The notes beneath the pieces are model-generated. The model had not been told where the DNA came from. It worked only from the letters and a program-made list of their open reading frames with translations, and made no database searches. Positions 7,921 to 17,157 of a DNA stretch of 64,000 nt are shown here, piece by piece; the first letter of the stretch is position 1, and every line of letters starts with the position of its first letter. The translations under genes were made by a program, and so were the position numbers. Origin of the DNA: CAVRUZ01 sp963724495 (GTDB lineage: Bacteria > Actinomycetota > Actinomycetes > Propionibacteriales > DAIQRJ01); contig CAVRUZ010000005.1 in NCBI GenBank assembly GCA_963724495.1, positions 186,001 through 250,000 of the forward strand, given 5' to 3'.

Positions 7921-9485
7921 CCACTGACGTCAGTTCCCCACCTCCCGACACCAGGCCCGGCAAGCTCGACGCCGGCGTCATCCGTATCGCCTTCGTGGTC
8001 GTGCTCGGCGCGATCATGTCGATCCTGGATGCCACCGTCGTGGCGGTCGCACAGAACACCTTCCAGGACACGTTCGACGCCAGCGCCGCCGAGGCGGCCT
8101 GGACGATGACCGGCTACACGCTGGCACTCGCCGCGGTGATCCCGATCTCCAGCTGGGCGGCAGCCAAGTTCGGTACCAAGAACGTCTACCTCCTGTCCCT
8201 CGTGCTGTTCACGGCCGGCTCTGTTCTGTGTGCCTTCGCCTGGAGCATCGAGTCGCTGGTCGCCTTCCGGGTGATCCAGGGTCTCGGCGGCGGGCTGTTG
8301 ATGCCCGTCGGAATGATGATCCTCACCAAGGCCGCGGGGCCGGGCCGTATCGGTTCGGTCATGGCGGTGCTGGGAATCCCCATGCTGCTCGGCCCGATCG
8401 CCGGTCCGATCCTCGGTGGCTGGCTGATCCAGGCCGCCTCCTGGCACTGGGTGTTCCTCATCAACGTGCCGATCGGCATCGGCGCCTTCATCTACGCCAT
8501 GGTCGTCCTCAAGGGCGAGGCGAGGGTCCGGCCGCCCCGACTCGACATCGCCGGGCTCCTGCTGCTCTCGCCAGGCCTGGCGCTCTTCCTCTTCGGCGTC
8601 AGCTCGACCAACGCGGTCGGCGGCACCTTCATGGCCGCTCGGGTCATGGTCCCGATGGTGGTCGGCGCAGTGCTGATGGGCGCCTTCGTCTGGCACGCCT
8701 TCCGCACGCCGACACCGCTGCTCGACCTGCACCTGTTCGCCAACCCCCGGCTCACGATCGCCGTGGTGACGATGGCGCTGTTCGCGATCGGTGTGTTCGG
8801 CGCGATGCTGCTGTACCCGCAGTACTACATCGGCGTGCGCGGCGAGACAACGCTCATGGCCGGCCTCCTGGTCGCGCCACAGGGCATCGGTGCCATGATC
8901 ACCATGCCGATCGCCGGACGGATGACCGACCGCATCGGACCCGGAAAGTTCGTGGTCACGGGGCTCGTGTTGGTCGCGATCGGCCTTGGTGGGTTCATGT
9001 TCCTGGGCCCGGAGACCTCGTACTGGGTGCTCGGTTCGGCGCTGTTCGTGCAGGGTCTCGGCATGGGAATGACGATGATGCCGACGATGTCCGCGGCCCT
9101 CGCCACCTTGCGGCCGCAGCAGGTGCCCAACGGGTCGACGCTGATGAACGTGGTGCAGCAGACCGCCACCTCGATCGGTAGCGCCGTGATCTCGGTGATC
9201 CTCGCGAACAACCTGAAGGAGCACGCCGAGTCAGGGCTCGCGATCCTCAGCAACACGTCTCCGGAACGGGCGGCCGGCCTCGCCGGTCAGCTGGGGATTC
9301 CGTTCCCGTTGCCCGACGCCTTGATCAAGGAGGGCCTCGAACTCGCCTCCACGGCCTTCAGCCACACCTTCGTGGTGGCTGCCGGGCTGGTCGTGCTGAC
9401 GCTGATCCCGGCGTTCTTCCTGCCGCGCAAGCGGATCGAGCCAAGCGCTGACATCGAGGAAGCCACACCGGTTCTGATGCACTGA
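7917..9485 (+). CDS. DHA2-family drug:H+ antiporter (MFS, EmrB/QacA type)
   Basis: 522 aa with 14 predicted membrane helices. Helix 1 carries the DATVVAVA-type motif D1 seen in EmrB. Motif C, the antiporter Gly-Pro repeat, is visible as GIPMLLGPIAGPILGG (about residues 150-165). The start ATG overlaps the MarR stop by four bases. Together with 4938-7371 it makes two independent regulator-pump modules within 5 kb. The two pumps differ in helix 1 and in their motif A region, so they do not look like a recent duplication. A strong hairpin follows the stop. Confidence 0.9.
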   Translation: MTTDVSSPPPDTRPGKLDAGVIRIAFVVVLGAIMSILDATVVAVAQNTFQDTFDASAAEAAWTMTGYTLALAAVIPISSWAAAKFGTKNVYLLSLVLFTAGSVLCAFAWSIESLVAFRVIQGLGGGLLMPVGMMILTKAAGPGRIGSVMAVLGIPMLLGPIAGPILGGWLIQAASWHWVFLINVPIGIGAFIYAMVVLKGEARVRPPRLDIAGLLLLSPGLALFLFGVSSTNAVGGTFMAARVMVPMVVGAVLMGAFVWHAFRTPTPLLDLHLFANPRLTIAVVTMALFAIGVFGAMLLYPQYYIGVRGETTLMAGLLVAPQGIGAMITMPIAGRMTDRIGPGKFVVTGLVLVAIGLGGFMFLGPETSYWVLGSALFVQGLGMGMTMMPTMSAALATLRPQQVPNGSTLMNVVQQTATSIGSAVISVILANNLKEHAESGLAILSNTSPERAAGLAGQLGIPFPLPDALIKEGLELASTAFSHTFVVAAGLVVLTLIPAFFLPRKRIEPSADIEEATPVLMH

Positions 9486-9507
9486 GCTGAACCGCTGACG
9501 GAAACTG

Positions 9508-9541
9508 GCACTGGCGTCGACCTCTTGGTCGGCGCCAGTGT
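9508..9541 (+). terminator. Intrinsic-type terminator hairpin
   Basis: A 15-bp stem (GCACTGGCGTCGACC with GGTCGGCGCCAGTGT, one G-T and one mismatch) and a TCTT loop sit 22 nt after the DHA2 stop. There is no long T-tract, as is common in high-G+C actinobacteria. Confidence 0.7.
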
Positions 9542-9598
9542 CGGCGTTACGGTGTCGTGCGTCCACCCACCACTGAGTTCCACGGGAATCGAGGATTC

Positions 9599-10129
9599 AT
9601 GACCGAGCCGATCACCCGCCAGGACAAGCGATTCGGCGATGAGAACGCCGAGGCGACGAGTTGGGACGATGCCCGTCGGGCTCTCGAGTCCGCCGAGCTG
9701 TACTGGATCACCACGGTGCGCGCCGACGGCCGACCGCACGTGGTGCCGCTGGTAGGGGTCTGGCACGACGAGGCGTTCCATTTCTGCACGGGATTTCAGG
9801 AGCAGAAGGCCTTCAACCTGCACCACGACCCGCGACTCGCCGTCACCACGGGCACGAACACGTGGAAGCAGGGCCTCGACGTGGTGATCGAGGGAACGGC
9901 GGTCCGGCTTGTCGGAAGTGACGTTCTGGGTCCGGTGGCCGACGCGTATCGGGAGAAGTACGACGGCGCCTGGGACTTCGGTCACGGCGACGATGCCTTC
10001 CAACACGAGGCGGGCGAGGCAGTGGTCTTCCGGGTTGCGGCTACCAAGGTTCTCGCGTTCGGCAAGAACCCGCACAGTCAGACCGCGTTCGACTTCCCGC
10101 GTCAACACCTTCCGGAAGAAGACTCCTGA
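9599..10129 (+). CDS. Pyridoxamine 5'-phosphate oxidase (PPOX)-like flavin/F420 protein
   Basis: 176-aa split-barrel protein. The first half has the family's ITTVRADGRPHVVPL-type strands (about residues 35-55), followed by the FCTGFQEQKAFNLHHDPR region that in this superfamily contacts the FMN or F420 phosphate. Actinobacterial members are mostly F420-dependent reductases or small flavin enzymes, so a biosynthetic PdxH role is unlikely. The ATG at 9599 is the best start; a TACGGT box at 9548 would give a leader of about 40 nt. It is followed by a VOC remnant on the same strand. Confidence 0.8.
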   Translation: MTEPITRQDKRFGDENAEATSWDDARRALESAELYWITTVRADGRPHVVPLVGVWHDEAFHFCTGFQEQKAFNLHHDPRLAVTTGTNTWKQGLDVVIEGTAVRLVGSDVLGPVADAYREKYDGAWDFGHGDDAFQHEAGEAVVFRVAATKVLAFGKNPHSQTAFDFPRQHLPEEDS

Positions 10130-10191
10130 GTCGCCCGGTGACCATGGGGACCTGCCCCTGCCATCGATCGTGAGAGCAGTAGGGTCCGCGC

Positions 10192-10585
10192 ATGCACAAG
10201 AGCCGCATCGGGGGCATCTTCATCGACCATCCGCCAGCCGCCTTCGAGGCCAGCCTGGCCTTCTGGATCGCCGCCACCGGCGGCATGCCGAATTCGCGTG
10301 ACGCGCGACGAGGACGATCCCTACCGCGAGGTGGGCACGTTCAGCGGGGCCTCGTATGTCGCGTTGCAGCGGGTCGGCGACGACACCGTTCCCAGGGTCC
10401 ACCTGGACATCGACACCGACGACGTGGACGCCGAGGTCGAACGTCTCGAACAACTGGGTGCCACCCGACTGAAGAGCTTCGACGACGGCAAGTACTGGCA
10501 GATGGTGGACCCCGGTGGTCTGGTCTTCTGCGTGATTCCCCCGCACACCGATGACTTCGACGAGAAGGCCACCGTCTGGCCCTAG
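10192..10585 (+). pseudogene. VOC (glyoxalase-like) protein, frameshifted
   Basis: The first 35 codons from the ATG at 10192 encode a typical VOC N-terminus (His-Lys-Ser-Arg-Ile-Gly-Gly-Ile-Phe-Ile, then a helix with FWIAATGG). From about 10298 the continuation is in the next frame, with the second beta-alpha-beta unit ending in DPGG and the FCVIPP strand. One base is missing or two are extra near 10290-10300. The whole would be about 130 aa, normal for the VOC DUF4193/glyoxalase subgroup. A TAGGGT box 6 nt before the ATG marks the start. It may be a true pseudogene or a sequence error. Confidence 0.7.
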
Positions 10586-10719
10586 GCCCGAAGTCACGCA
10601 GGCCAGGAGATCAATGGGCGAACGGGACGAGGGTTGAATTCCGCCGTCCCGGGTATTACTGGGGCATTCGGTCGCGCTCGGATGGGCCGATATGAATGCA
10701 CGGAACGGAGTTGTTCCTC

Positions 10720-11172
10720 ATGACCAGTAATGCAGAAACGACGCGGCGATCGGATCCGATCATCACGGCCGCGCGGCTTGTCGGGGCAGTGTTCGTCCTC
10801 GTGGGCATTCTCGGGTTCATCCCGGGAGTCACCACGAACTTCAGCGACATGACTTTCGCCGGACATGAATCGGAGGCCGAGCTGCTCGGCATCTTCCAGG
10901 TGTCGATCCTGCACAACATCGTGCACCTGTTGTTCGGTGTGGTGGGCCTTGCTGCTGCCAGAAGCGCACTCAATGCGCGCAGGTACCTGATCGTCGGCGG
11001 CGTGATCTACCTGGTGCTCTGGCTGTACGGCCTCTTGATCGATCAGGACTCCGGTGCCAACTTCGTGCCGGTGAACAATGCCGACAACTGGCTGCACCTC
11101 GTGCTCGGAATCGGCATGGTGGCACTGGGCTTCGCCCTCGGGCGCCGCCGGTCGGCCGCAACCGACGTCTGA
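10720..11172 (+). CDS. DUF4383 membrane protein
   Basis: 150 aa with four predicted membrane helices and the DUF4383 layout. The first helix lies in AARLVGAVFVLVGILGFIPG, then comes a loop with Gly-His-Glu, then a helix starting HNIVHLLFG, whose His residues are family-conserved, and a closing helix after NWLHLVLG. The function is unknown; members are often stress-induced in actinobacteria. I start at 10720 because ACGGAG lies 10 nt upstream; the in-frame ATG at 10696 has nothing comparable. A strong hairpin follows the stop. Confidence 0.85.
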   Translation: MTSNAETTRRSDPIITAARLVGAVFVLVGILGFIPGVTTNFSDMTFAGHESEAELLGIFQVSILHNIVHLLFGVVGLAAARSALNARRYLIVGGVIYLVLWLYGLLIDQDSGANFVPVNNADNWLHLVLGIGMVALGFALGRRRSAATDV

Positions 11173-11183
11173 TCCGCATGGTC

Positions 11184-11209
11184 GGCCCGTCGCGATCGCG
11201 CGACGGGCC
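11184..11209. terminator. Bidirectional hairpin between convergent genes
   Basis: A perfect 11-bp stem, GGCCCGTCGCG/CGCGACGGGCC, with a 4-nt loop lies between the DUF4383 gene and the convergent SRPBCC remnant. Confidence 0.65.
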
Positions 11210-11241
11210 CGACACGGCCAGCCGAGCAGGCTGCTCGAGAC

Positions 11242-11674
11242 CTACCGACCCTCGGCGACGTAGGCGAGGCGACGGAGTGTCTCTGCGTTGCGTGCCGTGA
11301 GCACGACGTCCTGAGCGGGCCGGGGCAACAGCCGCGCCGGGCCGGCCACCGCGAGTTCGCGGATCTCCACGAGCGTGCCGCCGTCCTTGGGCACGAGATC
11401 GATCGTCACCTCGGCCTCGCCCAGCGGCCACCCGCGAGCCCGCAGCCGCAGCATCCGTTCTGGAACGCATTCCAGGCTCTCGGTGTTGTCGTCGATGACT
11501 GCGGGCCACACGCCCGCTGAGTGATGGAGCTTGGCTGCCGGGTTGCGGCCAGGCCGCGTCGACGGCCCGCATCCGGCTGGCACCGACGACCCAGGTGGGA
11601 TAGAGCCAGCCGTCGGCAAGCACGGCCCAGACACTGCCGGGCGTGGCGTTGATCAGGCGGGTGTTCGAGCTCAT
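11242..11674 (-). pseudogene. SRPBCC-family protein, frameshifted
   Basis: The start region (ATG 11674, AAGGA upstream) reads as an SRPBCC/polyketide-cyclase fold: N-terminal strand, then AVLADGWLYPTWVVGASRMR, then WPQPGS. The continuation (KLHHSAGVWP and the rest, ending near 11242) is in another frame. Removing one base near 11533 joins the two into a normal protein of about 143 aa. Homologous proteins keep WPxxGSxxHHSxGxWP uninterrupted, so the break is recent or an error. The function is lipid or small-ligand binding, unspecified. Confidence 0.7.
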
Positions 11675-11831
11675 CGGGTCGGTCCTTCTCTGGTCAGCCG
11701 TGGATGCTCCAGTGCGGGGCGGCCTCGCCACGATCCTCCCCTACGTCGCAGGCGCGGCATTCCCGATGCCACTGGCCACCGCGGCTCGCGTGAGACATGC
11801 ACCGGCGATGGCAGGCAGGTGTTGATGGCGC

Positions 11832-11877
11832 GACATGTCCGGATCTGCGGCACTGCCGTGCATGTTTGGCAACGGGG
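11832..11877 (+). repeat. Dispersed TGCATGT repeat, copy 1
   Basis: Contains ACATGTCCGGAT and ends TGCATGTTTGGC..CGGGG, closely matching 24212-24257 in the same orientation. It lies in the intergenic space before the SRPBCC gene at 11938. Confidence 0.6.
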
Positions 11878-11937
11878 CGCCGCCGCCCAGCAGCGATCCC
11901 GTGCGCTCGCAGGGCAGTCGGCGCCTACGTTTGCCCC

Positions 11938-12396
11938 ATGGACTTCATGCGCAGCGTCGCGATCGCCGCGCCGCCGGAGCGGGTGTTCGCGGTGTTCAGC
12001 GACGTCGAGAAGTGGCCGCAATGGACACCGTCGATCACGTGGGTCCGTCTGCTCGACCCCGGCCCGCTGCGAGTGGGCAGCCGGGCGAGGATCCGCCAGC
12101 CGCGGTTGCCCGTAGCCCTCTGGACGGTCGTGGAGATCGTGCCCGACCACTACTTCGTCTGGGAGGCGAAGGGCCCGGGCGTGACCACGGTCGGATGGCA
12201 TGTGGTGGAAGGCGACACCGGTTCAGGATCGGTTGCCACGTCCCGGCTCGAACAGAACGGTCCGGTCGGCCTTCTCATCGGCGTGCTGACGGCCGGGCTG
12301 ACGAGGCGCTATCTCCGATGGGAGACCGACGGGCTGAAGGCCGAGTGCGAGAGTCAAGCTGGGCAGACTCCTCGCGGGCGGCACAACGGCAGCTGA
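11938..12396 (+). CDS. SRPBCC-family protein (polyketide cyclase/dehydrase-like)
   Basis: 152 aa, START/Bet v1-like fold. The N-terminal strand leads to the helix PPERVFAVFSDVEKWPQW, the usual signature around residues 13-30; then come paired strands and a long C-terminal helix from about residue 115. It probably binds a hydrophobic ligand; no catalytic role can be deduced. The ATG at 11938 is 6 nt after a TACGTT box and probably leaderless. It is convergent with the methyltransferase at 12428. It belongs to the same superfamily as the broken gene at 11242 but is not an obvious duplicate. Confidence 0.82.
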   Translation: MDFMRSVAIAAPPERVFAVFSDVEKWPQWTPSITWVRLLDPGPLRVGSRARIRQPRLPVALWTVVEIVPDHYFVWEAKGPGVTTVGWHVVEGDTGSGSVATSRLEQNGPVGLLIGVLTAGLTRRYLRWETDGLKAECESQAGQTPRGRHNGS

Positions 12397-12427
12397 CCGC
12401 GGACGTTCCTGGTTGGCGCACGCCGCG

Positions 12428-13144
12428 TCAGATCTTGACGAACACCACCCGGTAGTTCTTCGGCATGCCGACGATCAGCTTCTTCTTCATCTCCGCCTTC
12501 GTCGCCTTGCGGGCGAGCAGTGCGAGGAAGATCCGCCAGAACAGCCACCGGTTCGGGAGCTTCTGCGACGCCATCCGTGCCTGGTAGGCGACGGTGCCGT
12601 AGTAGCCCTCGAGCCACTGGATGTTCTTCACCCGGAACCCCGTCTGCCCGGCCATCCGTTTCCACGCGAACTGGGTGAAGCGGTGGAAGTCATAGGGCTT
12701 CTCGTGCTCTGCAAAGAACAACGGCGCACTCAGCCACGCCTGCCCACCCGGCTTCAGGACCCGGTTCAGCTCGCGCAGCACCGCCAGCGGGTCGGGCACG
12801 TGCTCCATCACCTGGGTGCAGAGCACCAGGTCATAGGACGCATCCGCGACCGGGATCTCGGTCAGGTCGCAGACGTAGTCGAGTGGGGCGTACGCCTTGT
12901 TGCTGACCTGGCCGAAGTCCGCGGTCTCGTAGGTCACGTGGTCGAACAGCTTGCGGAAGGGGGCCTTGCCGGCGCCCGCGTCGAGCACCCGGAATTCCTT
13001 GGACTTCCCCTGGGCAGCCGCCCTGGCGGCGAACTGCCGCAGGCGGTAGCGGGACGGATTCGGCAGCCCGCGCAGGATGCGGGTCACCACCTTCTTTGCG
13101 ACGCCCCCCCCGACCCGTGTCCTCAACGCTGGTGTGCCAGCCAT
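12428..13144 (-). CDS. SAM-dependent methyltransferase (class I)
   Basis: 238 aa with a Rossmann methyltransferase core. Motif I is VLDAGAGKAPF (about residues 53-63), followed by the acidic strand end at about 95 and the post-motif DLVLCTQVMEHV (about 103-114), typical of the Methyltransf_11 group. The C-terminus carries several Lys-rich segments, as in enzymes that modify polysaccharide or lipid-linked substrates. AGAGGA precedes the ATG at 13144. It lies downstream of the YfhO-like membrane protein on the same strand, so a joint role in surface glycan modification is possible, though unproven. Confidence 0.85.
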   Translation of the reverse strand: MAGTPALRTRVGGGVAKKVVTRILRGLPNPSRYRLRQFAARAAAQGKSKEFRVLDAGAGKAPFRKLFDHVTYETADFGQVSNKAYAPLDYVCDLTEIPVADASYDLVLCTQVMEHVPDPLAVLRELNRVLKPGGQAWLSAPLFFAEHEKPYDFHRFTQFAWKRMAGQTGFRVKNIQWLEGYYGTVAYQARMASQKLPNRWLFWRIFLALLARKATKAEMKKKLIVGMPKNYRVVFVKI

Positions 13145-13198
13145 CGGTTGATCCTCTCGGTGCTGGCTCGTGCGACGCTACGGGTTCTTGTGATCTGG

Positions 13199-13430
13199 TC
13201 ACTGGTCACCGAGCGCGAGGCTACCCATTCGGGCGACGGCGCCGTCGGGCACCTGGACCCCCGACTTCAGCGCGACCAGGACGGCCGAAGCCCCGATGGT
13301 CAGCGAGGATGCCCCGCCGTTCTGTGACGATGCAGGCCTTACCCGCTGAGGTCGGACACCGCCACCAGGATGGTCGACGGGCCCAGGCGAGTCCGCCCGA
13401 CGTCAGGTGTGTCGAAAAGCAGGGGCAGCA
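13199..13430 (-). other. Possible small broken coding region
   Basis: This 390-bp gap between the methyltransferase and the YfhO-like gene has coding character but no single frame. One minus-strand frame reads a hydrophobic segment, PSTILVAVSDLSG, and stops at about 13339. Another reads LTIGASAVLVALKSGVQVPDG and ends at the TGA at 13199-13201. GAGGAG (13441-13446) lies upstream. It may be a small gene with one indel; the family is not recognised. Confidence 0.3.
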
Positions 13431-13532
13431 ACCCCGGCTGATCTCCTCGGTGACCGGACCTAGGGTTCGATCGGACCGTGAACGCCGAGCGCTGCACCGC
13501 AATCCTCGCCAGGTCACGCGGTCTGGAAGGGA

Positions 13533-15763
13533 TTAGCATGTCCTCTTCCACCGCTCCACGATCGGTCGGCCTGCGGACAAGACCACCCAGAGCAGGCTGA
13601 TAACTCCAGCAGCCGCCAGAGATCCAGCAATGCCTTCCAGTGCGGAGGTTCGTACCGGATGTCGATCTCGCGGTTGGCGTCCTCGGGAGTCACCGTCAGC
13701 GTGAGCAGGTAGCCGTCCACGGGATCCGTGATGGTCGCGTTGCTCACCTGGTACCCGGGCCAGTCGATTCGGCTGAGGACGATTTCGCCGCCGCCGGCAG
13801 GGACCTTCCCCACACGGAGCCGAGCGGACTCGTCGTCGCGGGACACCTCGGACACTTCCAGTCCCTCGGTGGTCCAGACCACTCCGCCGGCAGTCGGGAG
13901 CGGCTTGTCGCGAACCCAGGTGACGCTCATCTGCCCGTCCTCGGCGATGTGCCAGCCATCCGGCGGATCCTCGGCCACCGACTCGGAGATGTCGGACTTC
14001 AGCAACACGATGCTGCTCACCGAGAGCAGGTCCACGCGGGGCAGGCCGGTGTGCGGTTCCGTCGACAGCAGGGTGTCGAGTGCGTCCTTGCAGGTGAGGC
14101 CCAGGTAGTCGATGCAGTAGCGCTTGGTGAAAGCGCGGTTCCCAGTATTGGCATGCACGTTGTTCATCTGCAGCCCGCTGACGTACCAGGAGTTCGCGAT
14201 CAGCACGAGCGGCTTGGGCTTGGAGCCTGGCTCGACAACGCGGTCGACCCGGCCGACCATGAAGGTGTCGCCTACCGCCGCTGGGAGTTGCTCCTTGTAG
14301 GCGCTGATGTCGCCGGGCATGCCGCGGTCGACCGCATAGGTGTTCGGCTCGTAGTGATGCTGGACCCCGGTCACGACGACGGTCCACAGTCCGACGAAGG
14401 CTGCCGCCAACGCCGCGGATCGGCCGTGCGCAGTTCGGCCCTGGGCCATCTGCCCCGCCGTGCTCGGCGACGGTTGTCGAAGCAGCAACCACAAGACGAT
14501 CAGCCCAACCGCGACAACGGCGGTGACGGCGGCCTGCTGGCGCCAGCGCTCCGGCATGTCGGTCGCGGAGATGTAACCCATGAGTGCGGTCACGGACAGG
14601 GCAAGGAGAAGGCGTTTGCCGGAAAGGTGACGGCAGCGGGCCCGGGCGAACGCGATGGCTCCGAACAGCACCGTGCACAGCACGACGTACGGCATCAGCC
14701 GCATGGGATACCGGAGCGGGCCCATGTGGCTCGGCGCGAACGCCCAGACGATCGCCACCAGCCAGACCAGCACCAGGCCGATCAGATCGCGGCTGGATCC
14801 GCGGAGCTTCCGCCAGTCGACAAAGACGAGGAACGGCAGCAGCCACGCGACGTAGAAGACAGGCACCACACCGGTGCCGTTGGTCGGCAGCATGCTGGTC
14901 AGCAGGTCACCGATCTCGGTGGTCCCCCTGCCGCCAGTGCGGATACCGCCCGCGGGCTTGGATGTCACCTCTGCGCTCAGGACGAACGGGAGGCGGACTG
15001 CGGCGGCCGGGAGCCCGATGAGCACCCCGAGGGCGAGGCCCTTGACGGCGGCGCGGAAGCGGCGGGCCAGCAGGGCGTCGATGACGCATGCGGCCACGAC
15101 GACGGCCAGCATCACCGTGCCGAAGACGTACCCGATGGTGGCGAGGAGGCCCCCGGTCAGCAGCGCCCACAGCGGATTCCAGTTGTGGAAGAGGCAGCCG
15201 CGCATCGCCCACCACACGATCGGCAACATCCCCGAGACGATCAGCCCCGGGAACCAGGTGGGGGCGTCCAGGTACAGGGTGAAGCCGCACAGGGGGACGA
15301 GGACGCCGACGACGAACGCCAGCGGCGGCGGGCCACCGTAGGAGCGGGTCAGCAGGTAGGCACCGAGGGCCGCTACGCCCAGGAAGACCAGTTTCGCGAC
15401 GGTCATGTAGACGATCGCGTTGCTCGCCATCGTCGCGCCGATGCCGATGATCATGACGATCGGGCTGAGCAGCCCGAAGTTTCCTTCGACGATGTGATTG
15501 CCACCGCGCCAGGCCCATGGCTCCATCAGCGGGTAGTGCCCCTGCCGGAGCTCTTCGCCGAGGTGGTAGTAGGCGCCGAAGTAGGCGATCTGGGTGTCGC
15601 CACGCCAGTAGTAGTGCGCGGTGAACAGCAGCGGAAGCAGGCCTGCGACGATGACCACGAGAACCGCTGCGGTGGCCCAGAGCCAGCCACGACGATCACG
15701 AACACCGACCGTGGCAGCTGCCTGTCGCTCGCCGTCGGGCGCGCGGTCACCGTCGATATCCAT
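13533..15763 (-). CDS. YfhO-like polytopic membrane protein (C-terminus frameshifted)
   Basis: About 745 aa with around a dozen membrane helices, then a large C-terminal extracytoplasmic region of about 230 residues. The region ends in the beta-rich segment IDWPGYQV ... YEPPHWK typical of YfhO/DUF6541 glycosyltransferase-like proteins. YfhO proteins act in cell-wall or teichoic-acid glycosylation with lipid-linked sugars. After YEPPHW the current frame loses its last helix and stops at 13514. A one-base shift near 13625 restores a hydrophobic helix (GSLAAAGVISLLWVVLSAG) and a stop at 13533. The ATG at 15763 follows a TAGCGT box and looks leaderless. Confidence 0.75.
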
Positions 15764-15770
15764 CAGGCTG

Positions 15771-15776
15771 ACGCTA
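15771..15776 (-). promoter_or_regulatory. -10 box (TAGCGT) of a leaderless promoter
   Basis: On the minus strand TAGCGT ends 7 nt before the ATG at 15763. No Shine-Dalgarno is present for this gene. Confidence 0.45.
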
Positions 15777-15813
15777 TATTGACCGGCCCGAACAACCTGG
15801 AAGGCGACGGATT

Positions 15814-16443
15814 GTGGCTGAGCGGACGCACGGCGTGCGATCGGTGTTGTCGTTGCCCGCCGTGTACGAGTTGTTCCAGCAGATCGTCGGCTCGCCCAAC
15901 GTGCGCCACGAATTCATCGACAATCACGTGCGGCCCCGCAAGGGCGACCGCCTGCTCGACATCGGCTGTGGGCCGGGCGACATCCTGAACTTCCTCCCCG
16001 AGGTCGCCTACACGGGCGTCGATCTGAACCCGCGCTACATCGAGTCGGCGAAGAAGAAGTACGGCGACCGGGGAACGTTCTCGGCAGCCAGCGTGGACGA
16101 TCTCGATCCCGACCGTATGGGTGTCTTCGACATCGTCATCGCCAAGAGCCTGCTGCACCACATCGACGACACCCAGGCGAGCAGGCTGTTTGAAATGGTG
16201 ACGCACATCCTGGCCCCGGGCGGGCGGTTCGTGACGCTCGACGCCGGCTACGCGGACGGGCAGTCGGCCCTCAGCCGGTTCGTGGTCGGAAAGGATCGTG
16301 GGGCCAATGTCCGGGCCGACAGTCACTACGTGGCCCTCGCCCGGGAGTGGTTCGACGAGGTGAGCGTGACTGTGCACCATCACCTGCTGCGCATGCCGTA
16401 CACGCACGTCCTACTCGACTGCGCCGCGCCCAAGAGCGCCTGA
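15814..16443 (+). CDS. SAM-dependent methyltransferase (class I)
   Basis: 209 aa. Motif I is LLDIGCGPGDIL (about residues 47-58), followed by the Asp of GVDLNPRYI (about 68-76) that binds the SAM ribose, and IAKSLLHHID (about 107-116) in the post-II position. The C-terminal half is rich in His. The GTG at 15814 has AAGG 8 nt upstream. It is divergent from the YfhO-like membrane protein across a 50-bp space, and a second methyltransferase lies beyond that gene, so the three may act on the same surface glycan. The substrate is unknown. Confidence 0.85.
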   Translation: MAERTHGVRSVLSLPAVYELFQQIVGSPNVRHEFIDNHVRPRKGDRLLDIGCGPGDILNFLPEVAYTGVDLNPRYIESAKKKYGDRGTFSAASVDDLDPDRMGVFDIVIAKSLLHHIDDTQASRLFEMVTHILAPGGRFVTLDAGYADGQSALSRFVVGKDRGANVRADSHYVALAREWFDEVSVTVHHHLLRMPYTHVLLDCAAPKSA

Positions 16444-16482
16444 CGCCGGCCCGGCCGCCCCGGGGCTGGTCGCCATACAGGC

Positions 16483-16552
16483 AGTGACAACGCCCGGATG
16501 CCGACATGCAGGCACATTCCGGGCGCTCTACATCGTGCCGGTTGCCTGTCTG
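16483..16552 (-). repeat. Dispersed TGCATGT repeat, copy 2
   Basis: Read on the minus strand it has GTGCCTGCATGTCGGCATCCGGGCG, matching the ends of the other copies. An 8-bp stem, CGCCCGGA (16491-16498) with TCCGGGCG (16518-16525), frames its core. It lies downstream of the methyltransferase. Confidence 0.5.
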
Positions 16553-16658
16553 ATGGCGGCCTCGAAAAGAATCTGCCGACCGATGTCGATATCGCCGCCC
16601 TGCGTTCGTGTAGCTGGTGAGGGCCGGACCGACCGGCCAGCACCCGAGGAGGACGATC

Positions 16659-17051
16659 ATGACGCAGACGACAACCACGGTCCCGACCGAGGAGCAAGTG
16701 ATGCCGTACTACCTGCTCAGCGTGATGCAGCCGGAGGGTGACCCGCCTTCGGACGAAGAACTCAGGCAGGTGATGGATCGGGTGGACGCCTACCACGCCG
16801 AGCTCAAGGAGGCCGGCGCCTGGGTGTTCTCCGGCGGCCTGCACTCCCCGTCGACGGCAACCGTGCTCACGGCCACTGCGGACGACGTGCTGGTCACCGA
16901 CGGGCCGTTCCTCGAGGCGAAGGAGTACCTCGGCGGCCTCAGCATCATCAAGGCAGCGGACCTGGACGCTGCGCTGGAGTGGGGACGCAAGGCCGCGAAG
17001 GCCACGACCCTGCCGATCGAGGTGCGTCCCTTCTACTGGGAGCAGGTCTGA
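16659..17051 (+). CDS. DGPF (YCII-family) protein, partner of ECF42 sigma factor
   Basis: 130 aa with the YCII alpha/beta fold and the diagnostic tetrapeptide DGPF at residues 81-84, followed by EAKEYLGG and the C-terminal EVRP(F)xxxE. DGPF proteins are encoded next to ECF42 sigma factors, and the sigma factor has been shown in Streptomyces to control them. Here the sigma gene lies 106 bp downstream. GAGGAGGACG precedes the ATG at 16659, a textbook ribosome binding site. The biochemical activity is unknown; dehydrogenase-like or antioxidant roles have been suggested for the wider family. Confidence 0.88.
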   Translation: MTQTTTTVPTEEQVMPYYLLSVMQPEGDPPSDEELRQVMDRVDAYHAELKEAGAWVFSGGLHSPSTATVLTATADDVLVTDGPFLEAKEYLGGLSIIKAADLDAALEWGRKAAKATTLPIEVRPFYWEQV

Positions 17052-17077
17052 CCTCCCGTACCCGGTCGGTTCTCTGA

Positions 17078-17118
17078 GGAGGGCGGAATGTCTTTGACGC
17101 CTGACCATTCCGCCCTCC
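17078..17118 (+). terminator. 13-bp perfect stem between dgpf gene and sigma gene
   Basis: GGAGGGCGGAATG (17078-17090) pairs perfectly with CATTCCGCCCTCC (17106-17118) over a 15-nt loop. It may terminate the DGPF message or attenuate read-through into the sigma gene. No T-tract follows. Confidence 0.6.
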
Positions 17119-17157
17119 ACGGCGAGGCATGGCTGCAGGGCGACAGTCGGCCGGGCC

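Noticed and set aside
13640..15988. A 782-codon open frame on the plus strand opposite the YfhO-like gene
   Set aside because: It is rich in Arg, His, Gln, Asp and Gly with no family features, and its length comes from high G+C in the opposite strand. The minus-strand reading has membrane helices and family motifs.
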